NCBI RefSeq assembly: GCF_003576645.1
Contig: NC_044924.1
Span: 1,164,046-1,228,045, forward strand
Length of the DNA stretch: 64,000 nt
From: Ipomoea triloba
Lineage: Eukaryota; Streptophyta; Magnoliopsida; Solanales; Convolvulaceae
Direction: 5' to 3'
Shown here: in pieces, positions 47,326-56,830 of the stretch
How positions within the stretch are numbered: the first letter of the stretch is position 1
Layout of the letters: each line of letters starts with the position of its first letter
Notes under the pieces: generated by a model
Told to the model about the DNA's origin: nothing
The model's input: only the letters and a program-made list of their open reading frames with translations
Databases searched by the model: none
Position numbers and translations under genes: made by a program

Positions 47326-49306
47326 GCTTCTCGGAGTCTAGGGCTCGATGAGAATCGTAGAAGATTTCCGAAGGCGTAGAGATTGATAAGTTCAGTATGA
47401 TTTGACATTTTATCTTCAGTTTTTACTTTTTATAGTAGGAGGTCAGAGACTCAGAGTGCACAGTCTGCACATATATGATAATATTTCATATATGCGGTGC
47501 GCATTGTGCACGACGCATTTGTCCAATGCCGCGTGGATAAATCGGTTCTTCAGATTTTCCACACTTCTATGATTTGTCTGACAGCTTTTGTTTATTTATA
47601 AAAAAAATTGTTAATCTCAATTTTAAACATACACAAATCAATAAAATAAATAGAGAATTTTTATACAGAATTGAATAAAATTTTAAAATTATTAAATTAA
47701 TTGTATGACTAATTCAATTAGAGTTGCCTCACCTTTAAGTAATCAAAGGCCGCTTTCACAGTTTCAGACTTGCCCATTTTATGACATTAATTGTTTTGCA
47801 GTCATTGTTGCAGCCTTGTAGGTCTTTGTACTTGATTTTTTTTTGGCAGGTCTTTAAATTCTTTTTCAGTCTCTTTCGAATGGTTGGTGTCTTGGTGAGG
47901 GCTGATAACATGTTAAAATCCTTGAACTTATCGGAGTAAAATTTGCATGTGTCCAATAACGACGTTTTCTAATCTCGTTGATATCTATAACACAATTAGT
48001 AAGAAAGCGACAAAGGCAATAATTCATCACAAAAGGAAAGTTAGCACACGGCGCATACGAAAATAAAGAGGTTCACACTGTAGTACTGATTAACGAGAAA
48101 CACGTTTTCATGTTGTTGCCGTAAATCTGTTTTAGGTCGGCTTTGTTTGTCATTTAAAAAAAAAAAAACATTTTTCTTTTCTATGTTTGATTGCATTTCA
48201 AAAAAATTATTTTAATGTGTTTAGTTCATGTTTCAAAAAAATGAGCATAATTATATCACAACAAAATAATCGGAAACCAAATATCACAAAAAGTTTTGAT
48301 CAAAAACCATTTCAGATTGCCAGATCTGAAAATATTTGCCATCGAAAAAATAATTTATGGCTGAAAAAAAACAGAGGAAGAAACATACTTTGGTGGTAAG
48401 AAGAATCATGGTCTGATGAGAGGGTAGAAACATGACTACGTCAGAAAAACTTAAAAAATGACTTCTCAACAAAACAAAAAAATAATAATATTAATAATAA
48501 TTTGCTTGACCAAAGACTTTGTGGTCAAGTGACATCCGGTGTCCAATTAACACTCTCACATAAATGATGGGAGTGGGTTCGAGCCTCAATAGACTCTACT
48601 CAAAAAAAAAAATTTGCTTGAAAACCATACCTATTTTACTTTGACCCACCACATTTTCCATTGACCTTATTTCTTCCCCCATGGCCCACATTAAAAATTG
48701 TCCTCATTGGGGTGAGAGGCCTGTCAAGTTGGGCTTGACCGGCCCATTTATCAGTTCAGTTCTCAATATCTGGTCATGGCCCAGGAACTACATTCGCTTC
48801 AGTTTCAATATAATGTCGGCGAAATACATTTGCTCTGTTTATGGATGCACTCTGTTTAAAGATCTGAGAAACTGAGGTGGTTGGGCAGCCTGGCAGGCAA
48901 CCTAGATTGCTGCAATTTACTATGGTCATTTTATGTTTCATAACCAGTCTATGTATGCCTTTTGACAGGGAATATTTCCCACGCTGCAGATTGATAGATT
49001 CATAAATAAACTAAGAGCTACAAGAATGAGAGTCCGTAACTATATAGAACAGATCAACGTATAAAAGTGCATATATTATTAGACTGAAGTGCAAACATTT
49101 TGTACAGAAAAGATGAACATAAGAACAACACATGTGTACAGAATCCATCTAGTCTTCCTAATATATGAAGGAAGGAAGAAGAAGAAAAAAATTATGACAA
49201 AAGGACATTATCAATCCAGATCAGAGCCTGGAGGGGAACAAATATTCTTAAAAATTAGCTGCTGGGACATGAACAAGAGAACAGGACAGTACTAGGAATT
49301 AGGAAT
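47326..49306. other. Intergenic region
   Basis: It begins with the NQR leader and a likely TATA box (CTATAAAAA on the minus strand at 47427-47435). A short SINE with clear target duplications lies at 48510-48610. I see no gene in the rest; the frame at 47756-47956 and others have no support. The last part includes the 3' flank of the small minus-strand gene. Confidence 0.6.
48510..48610 (+). mobile_element. Short tRNA-derived SINE with poly(A) and 11-bp TSD
   Basis: The element has a pol III box A-like TGTGGTCAAGTGAC, a box B-like GTGGGTTCGAGCCTC and a terminal A-run. AATTTGCTTGA is repeated at both ends (48499-48509 and 48611-48621), the signature of LINE-mediated retroposition. Confidence 0.78.
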
Positions 49307-49756
49307 CTACTTTCCACCTGCAATGTTGATCAAATCTTGAACCTTAACTTCATCAATTCCTTGGAGGGGGCCGTCGTTCCGGTCGGATAATTTCTTGGGG
49401 AAAACAGGGGATCTCTTCAAGCCCAAACGCTCCCTCCACCGGCTGGTGCCCTTTAGGAAGAGATCACCATAGTCATCATCTGTAGCCTGGAGGAGCTCAT
49501 CTCTGAGAGTAGTGGTTTTGGTGGATTTCTCCTTCAAGGGCAAGATTTTGCCCTTGAAGAACACTTCATCTGCAGAGATGATGTTGTAGGTGGGGACTGA
49601 GAACTCGAAGTCTGAGGAGACTGGGGCTTCTTTGTAGCTGTGGTCATGCCTCTTTGGGTGCTGGGAATCTGCGAAGTCATTAGAGAAGGAGATTCTTGGA
49701 CCCATTGATGTGCACAGGCCTTGCTGATCATTTTTCAACATGTTTATGCATGCCAT
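49307..49756 (-). CDS. Uncharacterised small plant protein (MAKR/DUF1645-like motif)
   Basis: A single exon of 149 residues. The start MACINMLKNDQQGLCTSMGP is followed by RISFSNDFAD, then SSDFEFSVPTY and ISADEVFFKGKILPLKE at about residues 47-76, then charged sequence with FLKGTSRWRERLGLKR and a C-terminal DEVKVQDLINIAGGK. The motif FEFSv...ADEvFfkGkilPL resembles the short motif of membrane-associated kinase regulators and DUF1645 proteins; the remote DUF1645 gene at 3371-4351 has ADELFESGKIKPL. I do not recognise a specific family. A TATA box lies about 100 bp upstream. No membrane segment or signal peptide is seen. Confidence 0.8.
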   Translation of the reverse strand: MACINMLKNDQQGLCTSMGPRISFSNDFADSQHPKRHDHSYKEAPVSSDFEFSVPTYNIISADEVFFKGKILPLKEKSTKTTTLRDELLQATDDDYGDLFLKGTSRWRERLGLKRSPVFPKKLSDRNDGPLQGIDEVKVQDLINIAGGK

Positions 49757-49857
49757 GGTGAGAGGATAGATGCCTGCTCAAATTCAAGCCAAAACTCTCT
49801 CTAATTCCCCCACCGTGAGAATTCTCACATATATACACAATGCTAGCCACGGAGTTG

Positions 49858-49867
49858 TATTTATATA
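49858..49867 (-). promoter_or_regulatory. TATA box of the small unknown gene
   Basis: TATATAAATA on the minus strand, about 100 bp before the ATG at 49756. Confidence 0.5.
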
Positions 49868-49984
49868 TTGAGAAAATTTTACAATAATGGGTTATAATGC
49901 TATGCTTTTTGGAAAGTAGTACCTTGTGCTTTGTAAATTGTACTCTCCTCAATATACAAATTTTTAAAGCACACAATACTGTAA

Positions 49985-50150
49985 CTCACGGTAGCCACAA
50001 CTGACTATGAGAAGCTAAATTAGTCTAGATTGTGTATAGTTGACCGGTTTAAACTGAAAAAGTTAATAAATAGCTCCCTCAAGGAATTGAACTTGAACTT
50101 TGTGGTTACCAAGCCAATTGCTCGACCAACTTGACTCGAATTACTCATTA
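49985..50150 (-). mobile_element. tRNA-derived SINE fragment (related to 53745-53951)
   Basis: On the minus strand it carries a box A-like TTGGTCGAGCAATTGG and a box B-like AAGTTCAATTCC. Its downstream part (TTTAAACCGGTCAACTATAC) aligns with TTTGAGCCGGTCAGCTATGG of the SINE at 53745-53951. The ends are not sharply defined and no target duplication was found. Confidence 0.55.
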
Positions 50151-50230
50151 TATGGTAACTTGTTATATACATATTTGGATGCTAAGTTAGTAACTTTAAA
50201 ATAAATTTCTCAACATAGATAACACTTTGG

Positions 50231-50518
50231 CCCTGTTTGGTAAATAATCAGCCTATGAGCCAATTTTGGCTTATTTGATCACTATTAGTTGTTTGGTTAA
50301 TAAATTTTTTGTAACTCCAAAATGCTAAAATTCAAAAGACTACTCAAAGCAGCCTTTTCAATTAGCTTTTTGAGAAAATAAATTATACCAAATAGCTATC
50401 AGCTAACATCCAATTTATCAAATAACTTTATACAATCAGCTAATATTATCAACAAATAATACCTTCTAACCCAAACAGCCAACCCAATCAGCCAACAGCC
50501 ATTTACCAAGCGGGCCCT
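50231..50518 (+). mobile_element. hAT-like MITE, copy B
   Basis: The left end GGCCCTGTTTGGTAAAT and the right end (reverse GGGCCCGCTTGGTAAAT) are inverted repeats of about 17 bp. The interior matches copy A at 1464-1768 in opposite orientation. It has no coding capacity, and the target duplication is unclear. Confidence 0.75.
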
Positions 50519-51183
50519 TTATATTTTCGCATTAAATGTACCTATGACAGTAATGAATCAGTGATACCCATACAGTATTCATACATAAATTAAATTGTGA
50601 CAACTGTTATTAAAGTATATGTTTTGTTTTAATTTAAATGACAATTAAAACCTGCAACTACTATCCGAAGGTGTATGAGATGAAACTCCATTCTTATATA
50701 TAACTAAAAGATAGAACCACTATATTAGTATGCAAATATGCAAAATATAAAATTGTGAGAGATGATATATACAATGCTGTTCAGATCTGTCTTCTTTAAT
50801 CCGAGTCAAAACACCTTTTTTAACGACTAATTAAATTTTTGCTTTATGTAACGTTGTAGACATGTGAAGAGCAATAAAATAAACGGCGTTGCATGTGTTA
50901 TCCTCCGTTTCAAGATTATCAATTTTCATCTTGGGCAGAAGATCACTGCATTGTTATCTCCTATGCCTAACTGGCAACTTATATGGCACATGTCATGAGA
51001 CTCTCTCTCTTTGAATTCTCATGGACGCATCCAAAACTCTCCGAGCTAATCCATTTGACTAACACTTTTGCATATGGGTGTACAGATATGGTTAAAAGCC
51101 AAAAGGATTCTGATTCCAGACATGGATTGCTAAAATTATCCTCAAACTCACATGGTCTTTCTCATTCTAAATTCCGTAAGTTT

Positions 51184-51410
51184 GTTGAACAATTTAGCGT
51201 TATTTTGCTCATATTGTTTTGTGTGAAATAACCCATTTAAAAAAAAAAAATTAAAAAAATAGCTAATCGGTTAACTGGGCAGCCTAGTGAGTGCTTAGAA
51301 AGCTTAGGCGGCTAGCCGCCTAGACCACTGATTGTAGTGATACATTAGGCGGTCGACTGATGCCTAGCGCCTAATCGGCGCTTAGACGAAATTTTTACAA
51401 CACTAGTTAT
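51184..51410. repeat. CCTAGG-type dispersed repeat (unit 1)
   Basis: It shares AATAACCCATTTAAAAAAA, AGCTAATCGG, GCCTAGACCA and GTAGTGATA with 39856-40270. The duplicate lies at 52834-53060. Confidence 0.55.
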
Positions 51411-52094
51411 GGGATTAGTCACTCTATTCGATAGTATAAACCCTGGATTACACTTTTAAAAAATGAAATTAAAATCAGTTAGAAAACTAGCTAGGCAATG
51501 AATTACCACAGCTACAAAAGACTTATTGAATTTTTGCCTCTATCGAATGTACCAAAAAGGAAAGTGACTTATTGGTGTAAGTCACAAGCAGTGTTTCCCT
51601 TTTGGTCTCCCATCTGATAAACATATATTTTGTTTTTTCTTCTTCATTATAGGGGGAAATGGACTTTATTTTCTTGTAGTATGCTTATTGTTGGTTCACT
51701 AGCACGGTTTGCAATGTCGGATCAAGAGAATGGCCCATTCTTCAATATAATGTATATTAAATATGTAAAGATAATGCATTAAAGGAAGCAATACATAGGG
51801 AGTGTTGTGCAAAACCAAGATTTACAGTGCATATCAAACGTAGAAGTTAAGCATTAACAGCTTAAGATGACCTGGTTGAGACTTGGGCCGACGTACAAAG
51901 CCTCATCTACTTTGTCTGATGCACACAAATTCGAACACCATTGCGTGAAACCGCATCAACTTGTATAGATATACACGCAAAAGTGTGTGTATATCAGTAT
52001 ATACATATATTATGAATGAAATATTGACATATTGTTGGTTTTCAAATTATCTTTTTAAAAATTAAACTAAATCAGTATAGATTGCCCATAATTG

Positions 52095-52301
52095 GGTTTA
52101 TCGAGGCAAACCCCACTCCTCTTCCGAGTATGTGAGTAAACCCTCGCCCTGTGATCCTAGCCGGCAAAGGACCACAAGGAGGTTAACCAGCCTAGGTTGC
52201 CCATAGCTGACCGGCTCAAACCCGGGTGGCAGACGGTTTCGAACTCAGGACCTCACGGCCGCGAGCGTCTTGGTCTTGCCACTCAGGCTGCCCTTACGGG
52301 C
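52095..52301 (-). mobile_element. tRNA-derived SINE (Au-like), unit 1 copy
   Basis: Identical to the copy at 53745-53951. Its right-hand target duplication is cut by the N at 52308, as expected if this unit is the end of a contig. Confidence 0.7.
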
Positions 52302-52307
52302 AGATTG

Positions 52308-52308
52308 N
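52308..52308. other. Single ambiguous base (N) at the duplication junction
   Basis: The only N in the window stands exactly between the two 1649-bp units, which marks an assembly join. Confidence 0.97.
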
Positions 52309-53957
52309 TACTATCCGAAGGTGTATGAGATGAAACTCCATTCTTATATATAACTAAAAGATAGAACCACTATATTAGTATGCAAATATGCAAAATATAA
52401 AATTGTGAGAGATGATATATACAATGCTGTTCAGATCTGTCTTCTTTAATCCGAGTCAAAACACCTTTTTTAACGACTAATTAAATTTTTGCTTTATGTA
52501 ACGTTGTAGACATGTGAAGAGCAATAAAATAAACGGCGTTGCATGTGTTATCCTCCGTTTCAAGATTATCAATTTTCATCTTGGGCAGAAGATCACTGCA
52601 TTGTTATCTCCTATGCCTAACTGGCAACTTATATGGCACATGTCATGAGACTCTCTCTCTTTGAATTCTCATGGACGCATCCAAAACTCTCCGAGCTAAT
52701 CCATTTGACTAACACTTTTGCATATGGGTGTACAGATATGGTTAAAAGCCAAAAGGATTCTGATTCCAGACATGGATTGCTAAAATTATCCTCAAACTCA
52801 CATGGTCTTTCTCATTCTAAATTCCGTAAGTTTGTTGAACAATTTAGCGTTATTTTGCTCATATTGTTTTGTGTGAAATAACCCATTTAAAAAAAAAAAA
52901 TTAAAAAAATAGCTAATCGGTTAACTGGGCAGCCTAGTGAGTGCTTAGAAAGCTTAGGCGGCTAGCCGCCTAGACCACTGATTGTAGTGATACATTAGGC
53001 GGTCGACTGATGCCTAGCGCCTAATCGGCGCTTAGACGAAATTTTTACAACACTAGTTATGGGATTAGTCACTCTATTCGATAGTATAAACCCTGGATTA
53101 CACTTTTAAAAAATGAAATTAAAATCAGTTAGAAAACTAGCTAGGCAATGAATTACCACAGCTACAAAAGACTTATTGAATTTTTGCCTCTATCGAATGT
53201 ACCAAAAAGGAAAGTGACTTATTGGTGTAAGTCACAAGCAGTGTTTCCCTTTTGGTCTCCCATCTGATAAACATATATTTTGTTTTTTCTTCTTCATTAT
53301 AGGGGGAAATGGACTTTATTTTCTTGTAGTATGCTTATTGTTGGTTCACTAGCACGGTTTGCAATGTCGGATCAAGAGAATGGCCCATTCTTCAATATAA
53401 TGTATATTAAATATGTAAAGATAATGCATTAAAGGAAGCAATACATAGGGAGTGTTGTGCAAAACCAAGATTTACAGTGCATATCAAACGTAGAAGTTAA
53501 GCATTAACAGCTTAAGATGACCTGGTTGAGACTTGGGCCGACGTACAAAGCCTCATCTACTTTGTCTGATGCACACAAATTCGAACACCATTGCGTGAAA
53601 CCGCATCAACTTGTATAGATATACACGCAAAAGTGTGTGTATATCAGTATATACATATATTATGAATGAAATATTGACATATTGTTGGTTTTCAAATTAT
53701 CTTTTTAAAAATTAAACTAAATCAGTATAGATTGCCCATAATTGGGTTTATCGAGGCAAACCCCACTCCTCTTCCGAGTATGTGAGTAAACCCTCGCCCT
53801 GTGATCCTAGCCGGCAAAGGACCACAAGGAGGTTAACCAGCCTAGGTTGCCCATAGCTGACCGGCTCAAACCCGGGTGGCAGACGGTTTCGAACTCAGGA
53901 CCTCACGGCCGCGAGCGTCTTGGTCTTGCCACTCAGGCTGCCCTTACGGGCAGATTG
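52309..53957. repeat. 1649-bp direct duplication, unit 2
   Basis: Same content as 50659-52307. Unit 2 continues into unique sequence at 53958, whereas unit 1 is preceded by unique sequence. That is the pattern expected from overlapping contig ends placed side by side. Confidence 0.9.
53745..53951 (-). mobile_element. tRNA-derived SINE (Au-like) with 16-bp target duplication
   Basis: On the minus strand the 5' end GCAGCCTGAGTGGCAAGACC carries box A, and GTCCTGAGTTCGAAACC carries box B. The body runs on to CCTCGATAAACC. AGATTGCCCATAATTG flanks both ends (53729-53744 and 53952-53967). The wording resembles the widespread plant Au SINE, but that name is from memory. Confidence 0.8.
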
Positions 53958-54802
53958 CCCATAATTGATTGGTATAAGTAATCCCCACATGATATCGAAG
54001 TCTTATCAACTCGGATAGAGTTGTCCCCAAAGTGTCCCATGTCGTAATTGTCTGTGTTAGGGTGTTTATACAATTTTAAGCTTTAATTACAAATTATTGT
54101 AAATCATGAACGCTTAACGGTTAGAGCAGTAATAAAATAGACCGTTACAAATGTTATATTAAATGTAAAGAATGTTTGATATAGCTTAGGAAATTTAAGA
54201 TGTCCTCAAATCATGTCGTTCCGAAAAAATCACATACCCCTCCTTAAGAGTTAGACACCTTACGGTGGTACATACACTATTACAGAAATTGCATATAATA
54301 TTAAACCTATAACGTCGTTTTAATAAAATCACCGTTAAAATGACGAGACTTTTTGGCCCGTTCATCCGCCTTTTTCCGATGATGTAAACTCCTCTGATCT
54401 CCGGTTGTTGGTTAAGGATGCAAGTGAAGGCTCCATTTCCAGCTTGCCGAGGACATTATTGTCTAATCCTCCTTGTCCTTGTCTATCAACAAGTATATTA
54501 CTTATTTAATATGAAAATGAATGAGAATATATATAAAATTATAAATCAAGTACAAAGATTGTTATTTGGAATGTATAAAATTACACAGATTATTATTCAA
54601 GTATTTGCTTCTATGCTCTTAAGGTTGTAACAATTGAAAGTTAACTCACATAATCATAAAGGTCTACACAAAAGCAGCAGAAGCAACACTGAAACACACA
54701 CACACACAGAGCACCAAGCTATGGTGCATCTATTACATAAGCCAATCACCATTCAAGTTAACTACAGGTCTCATTTTCCCTTGCTAGTTTGGCCTGTAAA
54801 TT
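53958..54802. other. Intergenic region
   Basis: AT-rich spacer up to the stop of the calmodulin-like gene; the last 150-200 bp is probably its 3' untranslated region with a short CA run. The frames at 54418-54837 have no support. Confidence 0.55.
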
Positions 54803-55372
54803 CTAACAGAGCCGGGCGGAGCGAGTCATCATGGTGATGAATTCATCCATGTCGATCACGCCATCTCGGTTAGCATCCACGGCTCTCACCATCTCCTTGC
54901 AATCTTGCAGGCTGCACTTCTCCCCGAGCCTCTGCAGCAGCGCATACACTTCCCCCGCGCTGATCTTCCCATCGCCATCCTTGTCGAACGTCTTGAATGC
55001 GGTCTGCAGGTCCATCATTTTCATGCCTCCACCCTTCTTCTGCACTTCCACAAACTCATTGAAGTCTATAAACCCATCACCATCGGAGTCTGCAACCTCG
55101 AATATCTTCTGGACTTCCCTCGTAAGCAGCATGGTCTTTCCCATGGATCTTAATATGGCCTTGTACTCATCTGGGGAGATCTTTCCATCTCTGTTGGAAT
55201 CGAATCTGTCAAAGACTTTCTTCAGATCATACATACTCGGTTGGTAATCCGGCCCCAAGCCAGAGTTTTGCCTACTGTTTTGCCTACTGCGCGAGAACAT
55301 ATTAGTTGGCTTCCTCAAGAAACTTCTCTTGGAGAGACTATACTGCATATCCAGAAAAGTTGTGCTCGTCAT
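54803..55372 (-). CDS. Calmodulin-like protein (CML) with four EF-hands
   Basis: An intronless gene of 189 residues from ATG 55372. A basic, Ser/Arg-rich N-terminus (about 45 residues, with FSRSRQNSRQNSG) precedes four canonical EF-hand loops: DSNRDGKISPDE (58-69), DSDGDGFIDFNE (95-106), DKDGDGKISAGE (130-141) and DANRDGVIDMDE (166-177). All have acidic positions 1, 3 and 12, so all four should bind calcium. The protein ends MTRSARLC; the terminal cysteine is not a prenylation box. CMLs are calcium sensors, and the N-terminal extension may direct location. The frame stays open upstream to 55510 (start MVLYSLYCTR), but that stretch is AT-rich and unlike CML N-termini, so I take 55372. Confidence 0.92.
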   Translation of the reverse strand: MTSTTFLDMQYSLSKRSFLRKPTNMFSRSRQNSRQNSGLGPDYQPSMYDLKKVFDRFDSNRDGKISPDEYKAILRSMGKTMLLTREVQKIFEVADSDGDGFIDFNEFVEVQKKGGGMKMMDLQTAFKTFDKDGDGKISAGEVYALLQRLGEKCSLQDCKEMVRAVDANRDGVIDMDEFITMMTRSARLC

Positions 55373-56830
55373 TCTTTCAGCAGTTATTTCAGTTGATAGA
55401 GCGAAAACTAGAGTACATGAAAATCTCAACCTGTTGTCAAGCAATAAATAGGTATAAACATTAATGCACAAGACATTCTGGCGCGTACAATACAAAGAAT
55501 AAAGAACCACTTTTCAAAGATAAAGAAGAACCACTTTATTCCCACACGAATGGCAAACCGCGTTCTTAGGTTAATTAACAGGTAAAGAATTAAGAACACG
55601 GTAAGATGTGATTCCATGCACCTAGTAAGCAGAGAATATAATATATTCTTGATTCTTTACACATTGACAGGCCAGGTACAACTGCGTGTACTTTCACTAG
55701 AAGAAGAAGAGCGTAAGCTGGATATTGCGAATCAGACATAGTTAATCAAGGGCCACTGTGCAGTAGAAAGAGTTAAGAATGGATGTGATTTGTGTAACCA
55801 AAAGAAATGACAGCTTGTGAAGACCTATCACATTAAAGCAAGGAATTCTTATCCTCGAGGGGGGCGGCTGAATAAAGATGAATAATATCTAGACAAACAT
55901 GCTATGAAGAACTAGATTCTCAAAAGCTACTGCATCTTTTTCTTTTTGAGATGCCAATGTTTTTGGTCCACTCCTTTTTCATTTGAGGCTGGCTTTTAAC
56001 TATGCAGAAAAGCACAGGTCTTAATGCAGTTCATGAAATTCTTAGCATCTAGTTAATACCCACATACTTAAAGGACTATGGATGCATTATGCTACCAGTT
56101 GGCTAAAGAAAGGGACATGCAATAATGTTCAAATTAAACAAGAAAAATATGTGCCAACTCTAATTCAAAACGCATAGAACATAGAGTTGACAATACGTCA
56201 ATACCAAGGCACGGAATGGATTTGTAGTCAGTATTCTTTCTCATTCCGTTCAAGTAACTTTCGAACCCTGTTCCTTGGTAGCTCCGAGACCTCTTTGCAA
56301 TCCTGCTAAAATATGAAATAAACAAGTATTACAACAAAATGGAAATAAGAACCTGAACTTGATTGCATTGAAGCTGGGGATTTACTCTTACATTTGACTT
56401 CTGCGAAGAGGAGAGAGATGGTTGGTGCGGATTTAAAAATTGCAACTTTTGTGCCAAATTATGTAAGTTAAGGCTTATGGCACACTTCAGTGTTCATTCA
56501 GAACAAAACTGCGACCAGTTCTAATAATGTGTTTACAGCATTAATTTGATGGATGTTCTTTGTTCAATACCTTTTGTATTGTCTGAACAACGTTAATGTA
56601 CAAGGTAGTTTCTTTCAAACAAGTTTCAATTCTTGGACAGTAGAAATTTAGAATAGATGAACTAAGCTCACAAATGATTAACAAGTAGTGGAAGAACCAA
56701 ATTCTCCATTTCACACAGCAAAACTGTCAGATACCGTGGAAAAAAAAAATGATCATGGAAGGCCAGTAACAACAGCTCAAATGCATGCTTATAAACAGAC
56801 TATGAGCTAGTAGCTACAAAATCCAAAATT
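55373..56830. other. Intergenic region
   Basis: Leader of the CML gene and 3' flank of the CYPRO4 gene, both on the minus strand. No repeat or gene recognised; the frame at 56134-56325 is unsupported. Confidence 0.6.

Larger units (their letters stand above)
49868..50658. other. Intergenic region before the duplicated segment
   Basis: It contains a minus-strand SINE-like copy (49985-50150) and hAT-like MITE copy B (50231-50518). No gene. Confidence 0.65.
50659..52307. repeat. 1649-bp direct duplication, unit 1
   Basis: As far as I can read, every line of 50659-52307 is identical to 52309-53957. The unit runs from TACTATCCGAAGGTG to GGGCAGATTG. It holds a 249-bp open frame (50983-51231; 52633-52881 in unit 2), a piece of the CCTAGG-type repeat and a minus-strand SINE. 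The second copy starts directly after a single N. An unmerged overlap of two contigs is the likeliest cause. Confidence 0.9.

Noticed and set aside
50983..51231. 82-residue frame in the duplicated unit, present twice
   Set aside because: Its two identical copies only reflect the duplicated segment. The second half overlaps a repeat, and the protein has no recognisable motif or neighbouring exon.
54418..54837. Two short plus-strand frames before the CML gene
   Set aside because: Random-looking, partly over a CA repeat and the CML 3' flank.
55373..55510. 46-residue N-terminal extension of the calmodulin-like protein
   Set aside because: The stretch is AT-rich, unlike CML N-termini, and the internal ATG at 55372 gives a normal start; it is more likely leader sequence.
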